In this document: in pieces, positions 16,397-27,063 of the stretch | How the letters are laid out: each line of letters starts with the position of its first letter | How positions within the stretch are numbered: position 1 is the first letter of the stretch | Assembly (NCBI RefSeq): GCF_902829255.1 | Contig: NZ_CADEPK010000011.1 | Span: forward strand, 1 to 64,000 | Length of the DNA: 64,000 bases | Origin: Metabacillus niabensis | GTDB lineage: Bacteria; Bacillota; Bacilli; Bacillales; Bacillaceae | Direction of reading: 5' to 3' | Made by a program: the position numbers and the translations under genes | The notes under the pieces: model-generated | What the model was told of the DNA's origin: nothing | The model's database searches: none | What the model saw: only the letters and a program-made list of their open reading frames with translations

Positions 16397-17692
16397 ATGG
16401 AATTTTCTAAATCAAACGCGTTACATGAAGAGGCATTACAACATATTGTCGGTGGGGTTAACTCACCTTCACGTTCGTATAAAGCTGTTGGCGGCGGTTC
16501 ACCAGTTGCTATGGAAAGAGCAAAAGGTGCTTATTTTTGGGATGTGGATGGAAATAAGTATATCGATTATTTAGCAGCATATGGTCCAATTATTACTGGA
16601 CATGCTCATCCGCACATTACAAAAGCAATCCAAAAGGCAGCAGAAAACGGGGTTTTATATGGGACACCTACTCCGTTTGAGGTTACCTTTGCAAAAATGC
16701 TAAAAGAGGCTATGCCAGCGTTAGATAAGGTTCGTTTTGTAAACTCTGGTACGGAAGCTGTTATGACAACAATCCGCGTTGCAAGAGCGTATACAGGTCG
16801 CAATAAAATCATTAAATTCGCAGGATGCTATCACGGACATTCTGATCTTGTCCTTGTAGCTGCAGGCTCTGGGCCTTCAACATTAGGAACACCTGATTCA
16901 GCTGGTGTCCCTAGCAGTATCGCTCAGGAAGTCATCACTGTTCCATTTAATGAAATCGAGCCATTAAAGGAAGCATTAGACAAATGGGGTGACCAAGTAG
17001 CGGCGATTTTAGTTGAGCCAATCGTCGGTAACTTCGGGATTGTAGAGCCTAAGCCTGGATTTTTGGAAAAGGTAAATGAATTAGTTCATGAAGCTGGTGC
17101 ACTTGTCATTTACGACGAAGTAATTACGGCTTTCCGCTTTATGTATGGTGGGGCTCAAGACCTTTTAGGTGTCTACCCTGACTTAACAGCATTAGGGAAA
17201 ATTATTGGTGGAGGTCTGCCGATCGGTGCTTATGGCGGACGGAAAGAGATTATGGAACAGGTTGCCCCATTAGGTCCAGCATATCAAGCAGGAACAATGG
17301 CCGGTAACCCAGCATCGATTTTATCAGGGATTGCTTGCTTAGAGGTGTTAAAGCAGGAAGGTGTTTATGAGCAGCTTGATGAGCTTGGAGCTATTCTTGA
17401 GGAAGGGATCCTTAAGCACGCTCGTACATATCATATTCCAATCACGATTAATCGTCTTAAAGGTGCACTTACTGTTTACTTTACTGACGAACAAATTACA
17501 AATTACGAGCAAGCAGAAAATACAGATGGTGAAATGTTCGCGAAATTCTTCAAGCTTATGCTTGAGCAAGGAATAAACCTAGCTCCTTCAAAATATGAAG
17601 CATGGTTCTTAACAATTGCACATACAAAGGAAGACATCGAAATTACATTAAAAGCCGTTGAGCATGCATTTAGTCAATTAATTGATGCATAA
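16397..17692 (+). CDS. hemL: Glutamate-1-semialdehyde 2,1-aminomutase
   Basis: A 431-residue PLP enzyme that converts glutamate-1-semialdehyde to 5-aminolevulinate, the committed precursor of tetrapyrroles. The PLP-binding lysine lies in [17 protein letters not shown] (about 268). Other family blocks are [22 protein letters not shown] and YDEVITAFR. Length is exactly typical. AGGAGG precedes the ATG. It matches B. subtilis gsaB, which is next to ygaE as here. It is monocistronic, with a strong terminator at 17708-17750. Confidence 0.97.
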   Translation: MEFSKSNALHEEALQHIVGGVNSPSRSYKAVGGGSPVAMERAKGAYFWDVDGNKYIDYLAAYGPIITGHAHPHITKAIQKAAENGVLYGTPTPFEVTFAKMLKEAMPALDKVRFVNSGTEAVMTTIRVARAYTGRNKIIKFAGCYHGHSDLVLVAAGSGPSTLGTPDSAGVPSSIAQEVITVPFNEIEPLKEALDKWGDQVAAILVEPIVGNFGIVEPKPGFLEKVNELVHEAGALVIYDEVITAFRFMYGGAQDLLGVYPDLTALGKIIGGGLPIGAYGGRKEIMEQVAPLGPAYQAGTMAGNPASILSGIACLEVLKQEGVYEQLDELGAILEEGILKHARTYHIPITINRLKGALTVYFTDEQITNYEQAENTDGEMFAKFFKLMLEQGINLAPSKYEAWFLTIAHTKEDIEITLKAVEHAFSQLIDA

Positions 17693-17707
17693 TAAGCAAA
17701 TAACATT

Positions 17708-17752
17708 AAAAATGGGGATACTTTAAGCAAGTATCCTCATTTTTAATTTTTT
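17708..17752 (+). terminator. hemL terminator
   Basis: A 16-bp nearly perfect stem (AAAAATGGGGATACTT/AAGTATCCTCATTTTT, 5-nt loop) is followed by AATTTTTT. Confidence 0.92.
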
Positions 17753-17917
17753 GAAAATACACTCTTTTTTCTTTTTTGTTAAAATGTATTTTTACATCTT
17801 GTATAAAGCATCTAAAGGTTGTATAGTACGTTATTGGTCTAAAAGTAAAACGATCGTTATATTGATATTTACATGTAGACAAATATGATATCTAAGAAAG
17901 GAATGTCATTCACATAC

Positions 17918-18982
17918 ATGAAACTAGGTGCTCGCATTCTCAAAACAGGGATTGCTATAACACTGGCATTAATTTTAGCAACAGCCTTTCAATTACCTTC
18001 GATTGCTTTTGCAGGAATCTCAGCAATATTTGCAATCCAACCGACAATTTATCGCTCATATCTATCAATTATTGAACAAATCCAAGCAAATATCATCGGT
18101 GCTGTTTTAGCGATAAGCTTTGGACTTATCTTTGGCTCACACCCTGTTATAACTGGGATTACAGCGATTATCGTCATTGGACTTAACATTAAATTAAAAT
18201 CTGAAAATACAATTCCAGTCGCACTTGTCACAGTCATTGCGATATTAGAAAGTCCTGGGGAAAACTTTACAGAGGTTGCCTTAATTCGCTTTTTCACGAT
18301 TTTACTCGGTGTGCTCGCAGCCTTTATCGTAAACCTCGTCTTTATACCGCCTAAATATGAGAAAAAGCTCTATTTGCGGATTACGGAAAATGCTGAAAAT
18401 ATTATAAAATGGATTCGAATCAGCCTGCGAAAATCGTCTGAGCATAATATATTAAAAGATGAAATTGATAAACTAAAGGATGAAATGCTTAAGCAAGATA
18501 TCCTCTATCGAAATTATAAAGAGGAACGAAATTATTTTAAGAGAGAATCCTATGCGAAATCAAGAAAGCTCGTCCTTTTCAGACAAATGATCACAACGAC
18601 AAACAGGGCATTCTTTACATTAAAAAGACTTCACCGCTTGGAAAATGAACTTATCCAATTGCCTGAAAACCTACAAAAAGGGCTATTTAATGAGCTAGAA
18701 TATTTACTTTATGTTCATGAGGAAACATTGCTCCGGTTTATCGGGAAAATCAAAACCCAACCATCAACAAAGCTAATTGATGAAGGGAAATTCAATAAGA
18801 AACAGCTTATGGATGCCTTTATGGAATACTATAAAGACCATCCGACAGAATATTATCATCTATTACCGCTTATCTCAACGATTATAGATTACAGTGAACA
18901 AATCGAGCATTTAGAAACATTGATTTCAAGCTTCCATAGCTATCATAAAAAAGAAAATGAAGTAAAAATCGATGTTGGGTAA
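17918..18982 (+). CDS. ygaE: YgaE-like aromatic acid exporter family membrane protein
   Basis: A 354-residue protein of the FUSC/aromatic acid exporter superfamily. The N-terminal ~150 residues hold about five membrane helices with FAGISAIFAIQPTIYRSY, typical of YgaE. The C-terminal ~200 residues are a soluble, charged, helical domain (LRKSSEHN...KEERNYFKRES). The start is uncertain: ATG codons at 17885, 17903 and 17918 are in frame and none has well-spaced ribosome-site sequence; 17918 (MKLGARILK) gives the most family-like N-terminus. Position between hemL and ygaD agrees with B. subtilis. Substrate is unknown. Confidence 0.85.
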   Translation: MKLGARILKTGIAITLALILATAFQLPSIAFAGISAIFAIQPTIYRSYLSIIEQIQANIIGAVLAISFGLIFGSHPVITGITAIIVIGLNIKLKSENTIPVALVTVIAILESPGENFTEVALIRFFTILLGVLAAFIVNLVFIPPKYEKKLYLRITENAENIIKWIRISLRKSSEHNILKDEIDKLKDEMLKQDILYRNYKEERNYFKRESYAKSRKLVLFRQMITTTNRAFFTLKRLHRLENELIQLPENLQKGLFNELEYLLYVHEETLLRFIGKIKTQPSTKLIDEGKFNKKQLMDAFMEYYKDHPTEYYHLLPLISTIIDYSEQIEHLETLISSFHSYHKKENEVKIDVG

Positions 18983-18990
18983 ATAAACAA

Positions 18991-19065
18991 GAAGCTATTG
19001 TAAAAAGGTCTATCTCCTCCAAGTGTGAGGGGCTGATCATTTTTCGATAGCTTCATTTTGCTTTT
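18991..19065 (+). terminator. Terminator after ygaE
   Basis: GAAGCTAT (18991-18998) pairs with ATAGCTTC (19047-19054), with an internal CTCC/GGGG stem, followed by the T-rich ATTTTGCTTTT. Confidence 0.6.
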
Positions 19066-19130
19066 CCCTCTTAAAACAACAAAAATCTCCCAAATGAAGG
19101 CCGTTCATTGAACAATACAAAAACTAAAAA

Positions 19131-19180
19131 GGTCCGAACTAATCCGAAATTCAATTAGAATTTCAATAATAGTTCGGACT
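19131..19180 (-). terminator. ygaD terminator
   Basis: AGTCCGAACT pairs with AGTTCGGACC on the minus strand, with an internal AAATTC/GAATTT stem, followed by TTTTT. Confidence 0.8.
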
Positions 19181-19217
19181 TATCTTTGGCTGAAACCTTT
19201 TTTCCCTAACTCAAATC

Positions 19218-20960
19218 TTAATCAAGCTGCTGAATTTGGAACAGCTTATAATAACTTTCCTGTTTATCCATTAGCTGTTGATGACTTCCTTGTTCAACTA
19301 CTTTTCCATCCTCTATTAAGACAATTTTATCAGCATGTGTAATCGTTGATAATCGGTGTGCAACGATAAACGTTGTACGATTTTTTGCGAGCTTTTCAAG
19401 TGCCTCTTGAATAAGATGTTCACTTTCTAAATCAAGCGCTGAGGTTGCCTCGTCTAGAATGAGGATCGGTGGATTTTTCAAAAAGACGCGAGCAATTGAT
19501 ACCCTTTGCTTCTGACCTCCTGAAAGCTTAACACCTCTTTCACCAACTTTTGTATCATAGCCATTTGGCAGCTTCATAATGAAGTCGTGTGCATTTGAAG
19601 CCTTTGCCGCATTGATTACTTCCTCTTCTGTTGCATCAGGCTTACCTATTAAAATATTTTCACGAACCGTGTTGCTAAACAGAAATGTATCCTGAAGCAC
19701 CATCCCGATTTGCTCACGCAAGCTCTGTGCTTGGTAATCCCTAATATCGATGTTATCTAACAAGATTCTCCCTGCCGTTACATCATAAAAACGCGGGAGC
19801 AAACTAACAAGGGTAGATTTTCCTCCACCACTCATTCCGACTAAGGCAATTGTTTCCCCTTTTTTAACCTGGAGTGAAAGGTTTTCTAAAATGAGAGGTT
19901 CGTTCTCATTGTAGCGAAACGATATATTTTGAAACTCGATCTCACCCTTTACATTTTTAGCAATAATCGGATTTGGCTTATCAACTACCTCATATGGCTC
20001 ATCAATAAATTCAAAAACACGATCCATTGATGCAAATGCTTGTGTTAACGTTGTCGAAGAATTGATTAAACGACGAAGCGGACCATATAGCTGTTCAATA
20101 TACGCAATAAAGGCAACCATCGTTCCAATTGAGAGCGTTCCTTGAATAACATGATAGCCAGCATATGTAATGACGACTAATGGTGCAATGTCTGTTAACG
20201 TATTAACGACAGCAAAAGTTCGCGCATTCCAGCTCGTATGATCAAGTGCCTTTTTTAGAAAATTTGAATTTTCCTTCGCAAATTGTTGCTGTTCAAAATC
20301 CTCAGTTGCAAAGCTTCGAATAACAGGCATCCCTTGAACACGCTCATGTAAATGTCCTTGTACTTCGGCTAATGCCTGTGAGCGTTCTCTCGTTAAATGG
20401 CGCAGCTTTCCGTAAAAATATTTCACTGAGATTCCGTAAAACGGGAATAAAATAATTGAAACAAGTGTTAGCTTTATATCCATAGTTAGCATGATACCTA
20501 TTGCAATCACAATTGTGACAACATCAAGCCAAACATTCATCAATCCAGTTATGACAAAATTCTTTGTTTGCTCAACATCATTAATAACTCTCGAAATAAT
20601 TTCACCAGCACGGGTATTTGCATAATACCGCAGGCTAAGCCTTTGCAAATGCGTAAATAGTTGATCCCTGATATCGTATAAAATTTTGCTGCCTACCCAT
20701 TGTGCAAAATATTGTCGATAATATTCAATCGGTGGCCTGACGACGACAAACAGAACGAACATAATTCCCATAATCGTTAATAGTGTCCTTATTTTTTCAT
20801 CCGGTGAGCCAGTTCCTCCAATAATGTCATCAACAACATGTTTAATCAGCAATGGTAAAAGAAGTGGGATAGAAAACTTAATAATCCCAATAATAATCGT
20901 CCCCACGATTTGAATTCGATATGGCTTAACAAACTCCATATATCGTTTTATAGAACCCAA
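19218..20960 (-). CDS. ygaD: YgaD-like multidrug ABC transporter, fused permease and ATPase
   Basis: A 580-residue half-transporter that should work as a homodimer. The N-terminal ~310 residues form the six-helix exporter domain. The C-terminal ATPase has Walker A GMSGGGKS (about 373-380), signature LSGGQKQR, Walker [13 protein letters not shown] and the switch His in VAHRLS. This is the LmrA/MsbA-like (ABCB) class and matches B. subtilis YgaD by position (ygaC-ygaD-ygaE) and length. The exported compound is not known. Confidence 0.93.
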   Translation of the reverse strand: MGSIKRYMEFVKPYRIQIVGTIIIGIIKFSIPLLLPLLIKHVVDDIIGGTGSPDEKIRTLLTIMGIMFVLFVVVRPPIEYYRQYFAQWVGSKILYDIRDQLFTHLQRLSLRYYANTRAGEIISRVINDVEQTKNFVITGLMNVWLDVVTIVIAIGIMLTMDIKLTLVSIILFPFYGISVKYFYGKLRHLTRERSQALAEVQGHLHERVQGMPVIRSFATEDFEQQQFAKENSNFLKKALDHTSWNARTFAVVNTLTDIAPLVVITYAGYHVIQGTLSIGTMVAFIAYIEQLYGPLRRLINSSTTLTQAFASMDRVFEFIDEPYEVVDKPNPIIAKNVKGEIEFQNISFRYNENEPLILENLSLQVKKGETIALVGMSGGGKSTLVSLLPRFYDVTAGRILLDNIDIRDYQAQSLREQIGMVLQDTFLFSNTVRENILIGKPDATEEEVINAAKASNAHDFIMKLPNGYDTKVGERGVKLSGGQKQRVSIARVFLKNPPILILDEATSALDLESEHLIQEALEKLAKNRTTFIVAHRLSTITHADKIVLIEDGKVVEQGSHQQLMDKQESYYKLFQIQQLD

Positions 20961-20977
20961 ATAAATCCCCCGTTTCT

Positions 20978-21030
20978 AAAAAAGCGCAGGCGCCTTGAAC
21001 AACCCCAACGTAAACTAGGGCAAGGCGCTT
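20978..21030. repeat. Short relative of the GCGGAAGCGCC repeat
   Basis: AAAGCGCAGGCGCCTTG followed by AACAACCCC and ending in CAAGGCGCTT. The ends pair (CGCCTTG with CAAGGCG), and the head resembles the element at 1829. Confidence 0.5.
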
Positions 21031-21093
21031 ATTTCTACATTCAGAAAGCTATGGTCATTAGCTTTCCTTTTTTAAAATTCTTCTATGTAAAAA

Positions 21094-21150
21094 GGCTGAC
21101 CCTCTTCCACTTCAATTATCTGGATAACTGAAGAACTGCCTGAGTCAACC
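21094..21150 (-). terminator. ygaC terminator (long imperfect hairpin)
   Basis: On the minus strand GGTTGAC...TTATC pairs imperfectly over about 27 bp with GATAA...GGTCAGCC, followed directly by TTTTT. It ends the ygaC transcript ahead of the repeat region. Confidence 0.65.
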
Positions 21151-21156
21151 CTACTC

Positions 21157-21687
21157 CTATTTTACATATGTTAAATACCGTTCATACCACTCATCAATAA
21201 ATTCTGGAGCGAACGGACCTTTTTTTTGCCGAATCCACCTGAGCAATGTTTCTAAATTTTTCTTTAAAATCAAATCAATGACTTCAGGATAGTTCATTTC
21301 TTTGCTGTGCTGCTCATACTCATCCTCATCAAGTATCGTATAAGTCATATCAGGATACACTTTCACATCTAAGTCATAGTCGATATATTTTAATGCTTCA
21401 TCATCCCAAACAAATGGTGAGCTTATATTACAATAATAATAAACACCGTCATCTCTTAGCATGCCTATAATATTAAACCAATATCTCGCATGAAAATAGC
21501 ATATCGCCGGTTCTCTCGTAACCCATGTTCTACCGTCCGACTCTGTCACGACAGTCCGGTCATTTCCACCGATTATACAATGCTGAGAGCCTTTTAATAC
21601 AGTCGATTCATCCCAGACTCTATGTATATATCCATTATGCTTATAGCTATGAATTTGGATTTTGTCTCCTTCCCTGGGAATACCCAC
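21157..21687 (-). CDS. ygaC: YgaC, DUF402 family nucleotide phosphohydrolase-like protein
   Basis: A 176-residue soluble protein of the DUF402/FomD-like family. The block [22 protein letters not shown], followed by DLDVKVYPD (about 110-118) and an acidic DEDEYEQH, carries the Asp/Glu residues that bind metal in this family. Relatives hydrolyse nucleoside tri- or diphosphates; for YgaC itself this is inference. Position between ygaB and ygaD is conserved in Bacillus. Confidence 0.88.
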   Translation of the reverse strand: MGIPREGDKIQIHSYKHNGYIHRVWDESTVLKGSQHCIIGGNDRTVVTESDGRTWVTREPAICYFHARYWFNIIGMLRDDGVYYYCNISSPFVWDDEALKYIDYDLDVKVYPDMTYTILDEDEYEQHSKEMNYPEVIDLILKKNLETLLRWIRQKKGPFAPEFIDEWYERYLTYVK

Positions 21688-21828
21688 TTTTCTCCCCTTC
21701 TTTCAACTATTCGAATCGTAAAACGAAATTTTTATGAATGATTTTATATACTTCTTTCTATTATAACGTTTGTCCTTAAAAAAACAAAATAAAAGAGCCA
21801 TTTACATAGAAATGACTCTCATTTGCTA

Positions 21829-22083
21829 CTAAGATACTGTTTCAAATCTTTGCTTTTCATACGAGCGAATCACTTCTTCTGTTTGCTTCTCAAAAACCTG
21901 TTGAATATGGTTTAGTTCTTTCTTCATTTCGATAATTTCTTCCTGTATAGATTGAAGCTTTGCCTCATCCTGTAACACATTTAATTGAGTTTTTATATCT
22001 TGACATCGCTCTATTTCTGATTGCAAATATAATAATTTATCCATCGTTTTTAATTGCTCGCCAACTAGCTGTTCAAAATTCAT
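21829..22083 (-). CDS. ygaB: YgaB-like small coiled-coil protein
   Basis: An 84-residue, highly charged helical protein rich in Glu, Gln and Lys; almost the whole chain looks like a coiled coil. It fits the YgaB family by size and position next to sspE and ygaC. The start was set at 22083 (MNFEQLVGEQ) because AGGAGAGGAACA directly precedes it, rather than at the upstream ATG (22122). Function is unknown. Confidence 0.82.
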   Translation of the reverse strand: MNFEQLVGEQLKTMDKLLYLQSEIERCQDIKTQLNVLQDEAKLQSIQEEIIEMKKELNHIQQVFEKQTEEVIRSYEKQRFETVS

Positions 22084-22192
22084 TGTTCCTCTCCTTTCAA
22101 ATAAAGAGAATATATTTTTCATACTGTTTATTTCTTCATAATCTCTTTCTATCCTTTGACTACTTATGTAGAGGAAAAGGAGGTTTTGTCGT

Positions 22193-22228
22193 TTGAGAAA
22201 TTTCTTTTTTGAAAAGTATGTTTTTTAG
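22193..22228 (+). CDS. Possible 11-codon leader or micro-ORF
   Basis: A perfect AAGGAGG (22177-22183) lies 9 nt before a TTG, which opens a short frame encoding MRNFFFEKYVF and then TAG. It lies between the divergent ygaB start and the sspE terminator. Such a strong ribosome site before only 11 codons is unusual. Translation is inferred only from the ribosome site, and the peptide matches nothing I recognise. Confidence 0.3.
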   Translation: MRNFFFEKYVF

Positions 22229-22247
22229 TCCTATAAATTTTGCCTAC

Positions 22248-22288
22248 AAAAAAGACACCTCTCGACGATTGAGAGAGGTGTCTTTTAA
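22248..22288 (-). terminator. sspE terminator
   Basis: AAAAGACACCTCTC pairs with GAGAGAGGTGTCTTTT (7-nt loop), with T-runs on both strands, so it can act in either direction. Confidence 0.88.
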
Positions 22289-22294
22289 ACAAAA

Positions 22295-22489
22295 TTAAGA
22301 GTTTTGACCTTTGTTTTGCTCAGCTTGTTGGTTACGTTTTTTTACGTCTTGAACGTTCGTTTCGCTAGCAAATTCAGTACCGAATTGACCTGAAGTTGCA
22401 CCTTGGCCTTGAGCTGATTGAGCGTTTTGTTGTCTTACTTCTTGGATGTTAGTACCTGATGTTGTTTTACCACGATTATTTTGTGCCAT
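22295..22489 (-). CDS. sspE: Gamma-type small acid-soluble spore protein
   Basis: A 64-residue Gln/Asn/Ala-rich protein lacking Cys and Trp, typical of gamma-type SASP, which stores amino acids in the spore core and is degraded on germination. TEFASE (about 38-43) is the recognition site for the germination protease GPR. It is shorter than B. subtilis SspE (about 84 residues) because one repeat unit is reduced. A sigma-G-like promoter lies at 22513-22543. It is a firm sign of an endospore former. Confidence 0.95.
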   Translation of the reverse strand: MAQNNRGKTTSGTNIQEVRQQNAQSAQGQGATSGQFGTEFASETNVQDVKKRNQQAEQNKGQNS

Positions 22490-22512
22490 CTTGATATCAC
22501 CTCCACGACATA

Positions 22513-22543
22513 TAGATTGTCCCAGAGGTTTGTTTTATATCCA
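22513..22543 (-). promoter_or_regulatory. Candidate sigma-G promoter of sspE
   Basis: Minus strand: TGGATA (22538-22543), an 18-nt spacer, CAATCTA (22513-22519), resembling the forespore sigma-G consensus (TGnATA and CATnnTA). The -10 has one base out of register, so confidence is moderate. Confidence 0.5.
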
Positions 22544-22562
22544 TGATTTCAAAAAAATTTTT

Positions 22563-23336
<774 letters not shown>

Positions 23337-23472
23337 TTAAAACAATCGAATAGATGTTTATATTGTATCAGATAATATAGTGAAACTTCTAATTGCTAAT
23401 TATCATTCATTGCGATATTAGATATTACACATTATGTAATAACAACAGCACTTTTCATTAAGGAGGGTTCAC

Positions 23473-23697
23473 ATGTACGTTGGTCGAGATATGACAGAAT
23501 TATCAATGATGTCAAAAAAAGAGTGGGAAGACTCTGAGCTTGCTTATTTCCACCACTCATTACAGCAGGTTGTCCCATACCTTAACGCTGAAGGGCAGAC
23601 AATCCATCGAGAAATCATCGAAGAAATCACCTCCCGCGGCGGCCTAAACCACAAACAAGCCACCTACACCCATGGCACAAAACCTCAATACGATTAG
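23473..23697 (+). CDS. yfhS: YfhS-like small protein
   Basis: A 74-residue soluble protein beginning MYVGRDMTELSMMSKKEWEDSE, which I recognise as the Bacillus YfhS family by sequence and by position between fabL and mutY. AAGGAGG is well placed upstream of the ATG. Function is unknown; in B. subtilis it belongs to a sporulation-associated neighbourhood. The stop codon is followed within 12 bp by the first of four GGGGACTGTCCCC-type palindromes. Confidence 0.85.
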   Translation: MYVGRDMTELSMMSKKEWEDSELAYFHHSLQQVVPYLNAEGQTIHREIIEEITSRGGLNHKQATYTHGTKPQYD

Positions 23698-23710
23698 GGG
23701 GCAACCCTTA

Positions 23711-23905
23711 GGGGACAGTCCCCAAAATAAAGTGAAAATCTCAAAAATGCAATACTCACTTTGTTTTTGGGGACTGTCCCCATTCCCCCACTTTATAGTG
23801 AAATCCCCTTGATTTTACTGGGTTCACACTCTTTGGGGACTGTCCCCCAACGATTGAGATGACCACTCATTTCCTTGTGTTTCGCTTGGGTGGGGGACTG
23901 TCCCC
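23711..23905. repeat. Cluster of four GGGGAC(A/T)GTCCCC palindromes
   Basis: Copies lie at 23711-23723, 23769-23781, 23835-23847 and 23893-23905, separated by 45-53 bp. Each is a 13-bp near-perfect palindrome centred on A/T. The last copy runs into the mutY stop codon. A further copy abuts the stop of the gene at 34197, and a variant (GGGGGGATTGTCCCCC) follows sspK. They could serve as bidirectional transcription stops, or be footprints of a small mobile or repetitive sequence. Confidence 0.8.
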
Positions 23906-24993
23906 TAATGTTCTCCCCACATTTTTGTTATTTTTTGATGTGATACGGGGAATGCGTGTTGTTCTAGTTCTTGTTTTGTGATGCGTTTTAGTGTTTCTTT
24001 TGGTTTGTTTTTTACTTCTCCGCTGTAGACGGATATGTTCCAGATGAGGTGAGAGAAGACGTGTTCAACTGTTCCGATAAGCTCGGATAGGTTGACTTTT
24101 GCTTCATATTCGCTTTCAAGGTACTCGGTAAGTTGCTCTCTATATGTTTTTGATTTTGATTGAGTAACTTCGACATTTGGGTGCTCCCATAGGTTTGCAA
24201 GTAGCCCTGTTGAAGGCCGTTTATGGATATAAAGATTGCCCTCGTTGTCGTAAAGAACAACCGCGGCCATTTGTAATGGCTTAGGCTTCTTTTTCTTACT
24301 TTTAATCGGCAATTCAGCTTGGACACCTTCTACAAAGGCTGAACAATGCTCTCGTACCGGACATAATAAACAAGATGGTGAAGTCGGTGTACAAATGAGA
24401 GCACCTAATTCCATTAGCCCTTGATTAAAGGATGACGGATCCTCTTTATCAATTAGTTCATATATCGCCTCTTCAAAAAGCTTTCTCGCCTTCGGTTTCG
24501 CGATATCCTCCCAGATTGATAATATTCTTGAGATGACTCTCATCACATTCCCATCAACTGCTGGTTCTGGAATATTATAAGCAATACTTAAAATTGCCCC
24601 TTTCGTATATGGGCCAACTCCCTTAAGCTTACCTAATTCCTCTGGGTTGTTAGGAACAACACCACCATAAACCTCCTTAACCTCTCTGACGGCGGCCTGA
24701 AGATTTCTTACTCGCGAATAATAGCCTAATCCTTCCCACGCCTTTAATACTTCCTCCTCATCAGCATCAGCCAACGCTTCAATAGTAGGAAATTTTGTTA
24801 TAAATGAGTTAAAATAAGGAATAACCGTATCTACTCGAGTTTGCTGAAGCATTATTTCAGAAACCCAAACTTTATACGGATCCTGATCCTTCCGCCAAGG
24901 AAGATCTCGTTTTTCAGCAAGGAACCAATTAATTAAATCCTGCTGAAATTCATTAACCGAAAAGCCGTGAAGCTTTTCCTTTATATCGTTCAT
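23905..24993 (-). CDS. mutY: A/G-specific adenine DNA glycosylase
   Basis: A 362-residue base-excision repair enzyme that removes adenine mispaired with 8-oxoguanine. The helix-hairpin-helix [15 protein letters not shown] (about 115-129) is followed by the catalytic Asp in [13 protein letters not shown]. The [4Fe-4S] cluster cysteines occur as [17 protein letters not shown] (Cys-x6-Cys-x2-Cys-x5-Cys). The C-terminal ~130 residues form the NUDIX-like domain that recognises 8-oxoG. Length and position next to yfhP and yfhS match B. subtilis mutY (yfhQ). Confidence 0.97.
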   Translation of the reverse strand: MNDIKEKLHGFSVNEFQQDLINWFLAEKRDLPWRKDQDPYKVWVSEIMLQQTRVDTVIPYFNSFITKFPTIEALADADEEEVLKAWEGLGYYSRVRNLQAAVREVKEVYGGVVPNNPEELGKLKGVGPYTKGAILSIAYNIPEPAVDGNVMRVISRILSIWEDIAKPKARKLFEEAIYELIDKEDPSSFNQGLMELGALICTPTSPSCLLCPVREHCSAFVEGVQAELPIKSKKKKPKPLQMAAVVLYDNEGNLYIHKRPSTGLLANLWEHPNVEVTQSKSKTYREQLTEYLESEYEAKVNLSELIGTVEHVFSHLIWNISVYSGEVKNKPKETLKRITKQELEQHAFPVSHQKITKMWGEH

Positions 24994-25017
24994 GTCTTTT
25001 CCCCCGATAATAAATAA

Positions 25018-25172
25018 TGTTGTTATAGCAAAACTTTGTAGAGGTCGAAAAGAGCATTAGTGCGAGACCCCACAGGTGTTAAGGCTTGCCCCTTCCCTTG
25101 ATAAGTGAGCACCGCACGAGAGAAATAACCAAAACGACTACCAAAAAGCTACAAAGTTTACGAAATAGTCTA
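25018..25172 (+). repeat. Dispersed composite repeat, copy B
   Basis: Intergenic stretch with GTGCGAGACCCCACAGGTGTTAAGGC in the middle and AAACGACTACCAAAAAGC plus TACAAAGTTTACGAAATAG at the right end, matching the right ends of copies C and D. The left end (AGCAAAACTTTGTAGAGG) is a partial inverted copy of the right end. The rest of the 24994-25470 gap is AT-rich with no gene seen. Confidence 0.6.
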
Positions 25173-25470
25173 TTATAAAGATTTTTTGAAAACAAAAGCA
25201 CCTACAATCTAAATCACCCGAGATGCTTCACATAAAAAATTTCAAGCAACAAAATATACAAAAACAGCCAAACTATAGAATGAATCTTTCAATTTATTTA
25301 ATTGCCATTCAAGATTTATGAAAAGTAATAAGAATTCCTCACATTGGACAGGATGAGTACATATACATTCAATTGAAAACCTTATGTTAGGAAACAATAA
25401 AAAAGGAAAATTTCCATTTCGTTTAATACTCACAATTCACCTTATGAGTAAATACTAGGAGGTTACATTT

Positions 25471-26451
25471 TTGGACACCGGAACACATATCGTGATGGGA
25501 ATCGCATTAGGAGGACTTGCAACTTTAGATCCTGTTGTCGGAATTGATAATCCAACAGCACATGCTGTCATGCTTGGAACGATTCTTGGTTCTCAGGCTC
25601 CTGATCTCGATACAATTCTTAAACTTAGCAATAACGCAAGATATATTCGAAATCATCGTGGAATTACTCATTCGATTCCAGCCATCTTTATTTGGTCTGT
25701 TCTGATCACGGGAATGATCACAATATTTTTCCCAGAAAGCAATTTATTGCATTTATGGCTATGGACACTTTTTGCGATAGTCCTTCACGTATTTGTTGAC
25801 ATTTTTAATGCATACGGCACACAAGCGTTACGGCCGTTTTCAAAAAAATGGGTTGCATTAGGAATGATTAATACGTTTGACCCTTTTATCTTTATAGCAC
25901 ATATCGTCGGAATTATCATTTGGTTAGTTGGCGCACCTCCTGGTTATACCTTTTTAGGTGTATACGCCGTTTTAATTGTCTATTACATCGTTCGCTTTTT
26001 TATGCAAAGACAAATTATTCATCAATTACACGAGCTTCTTGATGACATCGAGCAAATAACGATTTCACCTACAATGAAATTTAGACAATGGCATATCGCG
26101 ATTACGACAAAAGATCGATTTCATGTAGCAAGAGCTGTTGAAGGAACAATTCATTTTTTGGATGAATTCGAACGAGTCCCTGTCCCCCAAACAGATGTCA
26201 TGAAAGCAGCTGAAAAAGATAAAAATATTTCCGCTTTTTTATCGTTTTCTCCGGTTTATCGCTGGGAGGTTGAGGAATTCTCCGACCACTATGAAGTCCG
26301 TTTTATCGATTTACGCTATCGCAGCAAAAATTATTATCCATTTGTCGCAATCGTTCAGCTCGATACAAATTTAAATATTGTCAGCTCGTATACAGGCTGG
26401 ATTTTCAGTGAAGAAAAGCTTCGGAAAAAGCTTGAGCTCATTCCCGAATAA
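25471..26451 (+). CDS. yfhP: YfhP-like membrane-bound metal-dependent hydrolase
   Basis: A 326-residue membrane protein of the YdjM/DUF457 (LexA-binding, membrane-bound hydrolase) family. MDTGTHIVMGIALGG at the start, LGSQAPDLDTI (about 43-53) and RNHRGITHSIP (about 62-72) supply the conserved His and Asp residues of the putative metal site. About four membrane helices follow, then a soluble C-terminal domain of about 150 residues. The start is TTG with a well-spaced TAGGAGG. It lies next to mutY as in B. subtilis. Substrate unknown. Confidence 0.88.
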   Translation: MDTGTHIVMGIALGGLATLDPVVGIDNPTAHAVMLGTILGSQAPDLDTILKLSNNARYIRNHRGITHSIPAIFIWSVLITGMITIFFPESNLLHLWLWTLFAIVLHVFVDIFNAYGTQALRPFSKKWVALGMINTFDPFIFIAHIVGIIIWLVGAPPGYTFLGVYAVLIVYYIVRFFMQRQIIHQLHELLDDIEQITISPTMKFRQWHIAITTKDRFHVARAVEGTIHFLDEFERVPVPQTDVMKAAEKDKNISAFLSFSPVYRWEVEEFSDHYEVRFIDLRYRSKNYYPFVAIVQLDTNLNIVSSYTGWIFSEEKLRKKLELIPE

Positions 26452-26463
26452 ATAATCGTAATA

Positions 26464-26496
26464 AATGGGCATCCGTTAAAGGATTGCCCATTTTTT
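26464..26496 (+). terminator. yfhP terminator
   Basis: AATGGGCATCC pairs with GGATTGCCCATT and is followed by TTTTTT. Confidence 0.88.
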
Positions 26497-26507
26497 CAGT
26501 TACGTTA

Positions 26508-26650
26508 AGTTGTTGATTTCACCATGAGGCATTCGCTTTCCATAGGCGGTCTGCGAACCTCCCTGTTGCTCTCCACTCCTGTAGGGGTCTCCTCCTGCAC
26601 GCTACTCTAAGCGAGAGTCTCATATATCCGTTCCAATTAACAACTAAACA
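26508..26650 (-). repeat. Dispersed composite repeat, copy E (core, minus orientation)
   Basis: Begins GTTGATTTC and ends CAATTAAC. In between are CGCTTTCCATAGGCGG, GCGAACCTCC, CTCCTGTAGGGGTCTC and similar blocks, the reverse complement of the Bacillus-type repeat present as copy C at 50.16-50.29 kb (AGACTCCTGCGGG ... CCGCGGAAAGCGAG ... GAAATCAACC). Confidence 0.7.
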
Positions 26651-26685
26651 ATCATCTTTTACCATAGCCATTAATTAAACAAATG

Positions 26686-26952
26686 TTAATGCTTTAAATA
26701 ATCGTCGTTTAATAAATGACTATATTTTGGATTTGTTGCGATAAATTCATGTAGCTTCTCTCCATAATTCGTGATCATCTGTCTGACGACTTGCTCTGCC
26801 ATCTCCTGCCCTCGATATTTTCTTCCTGCTTTAGCCTGTGTTGATTCAAAATCTTCCCATAAAAGCTCAACCCAAGTTCTCGCTTGAGCATAGGATAGTG
26901 TTTTGTTTTTACTCAATAATTCATTTGTTAATCGTTCAAAATAGATTTCCAT
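26686..26952 (-). CDS. yfhJ: YfhJ-like WVELL protein
   Basis: An 88-residue soluble protein with the motif ARTWVELLWEDFE (about 24-36) that defines the YfhJ/WVELL family. It is mostly helical and acidic. The start is placed at 26952 (MEIYFERLTN) because AGAGGTGAGAATA precedes it; the ORF can be extended to 26991 but without a ribosome site. It is divergent from sspK, as expected for the Bacillus yfhJ neighbourhood. Function unknown. Confidence 0.85.
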   Translation of the reverse strand: MEIYFERLTNELLSKNKTLSYAQARTWVELLWEDFESTQAKAGRKYRGQEMAEQVVRQMITNYGEKLHEFIATNPKYSHLLNDDYLKH

Positions 26953-27004
26953 TATTCTCACCTCTAGGAAGGATTCGTTACTTATATTCACATGATGAAA
27001 GCAT

Positions 27005-27011
27005 CATACTA
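27005..27011 (+). promoter_or_regulatory. Candidate sigma-G -10 element of sspK
   Basis: CATACTA is a perfect sigma-G -10 sequence, 53 bp upstream of the sspK start. The -35 region (about 26981-26987, TTATAT) matches poorly. Confidence 0.5.
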
Positions 27012-27063
27012 ATTGTACACTTCACGTTTGCTGAAGTTGATGACTTATTGGGGAGGGATTTTG

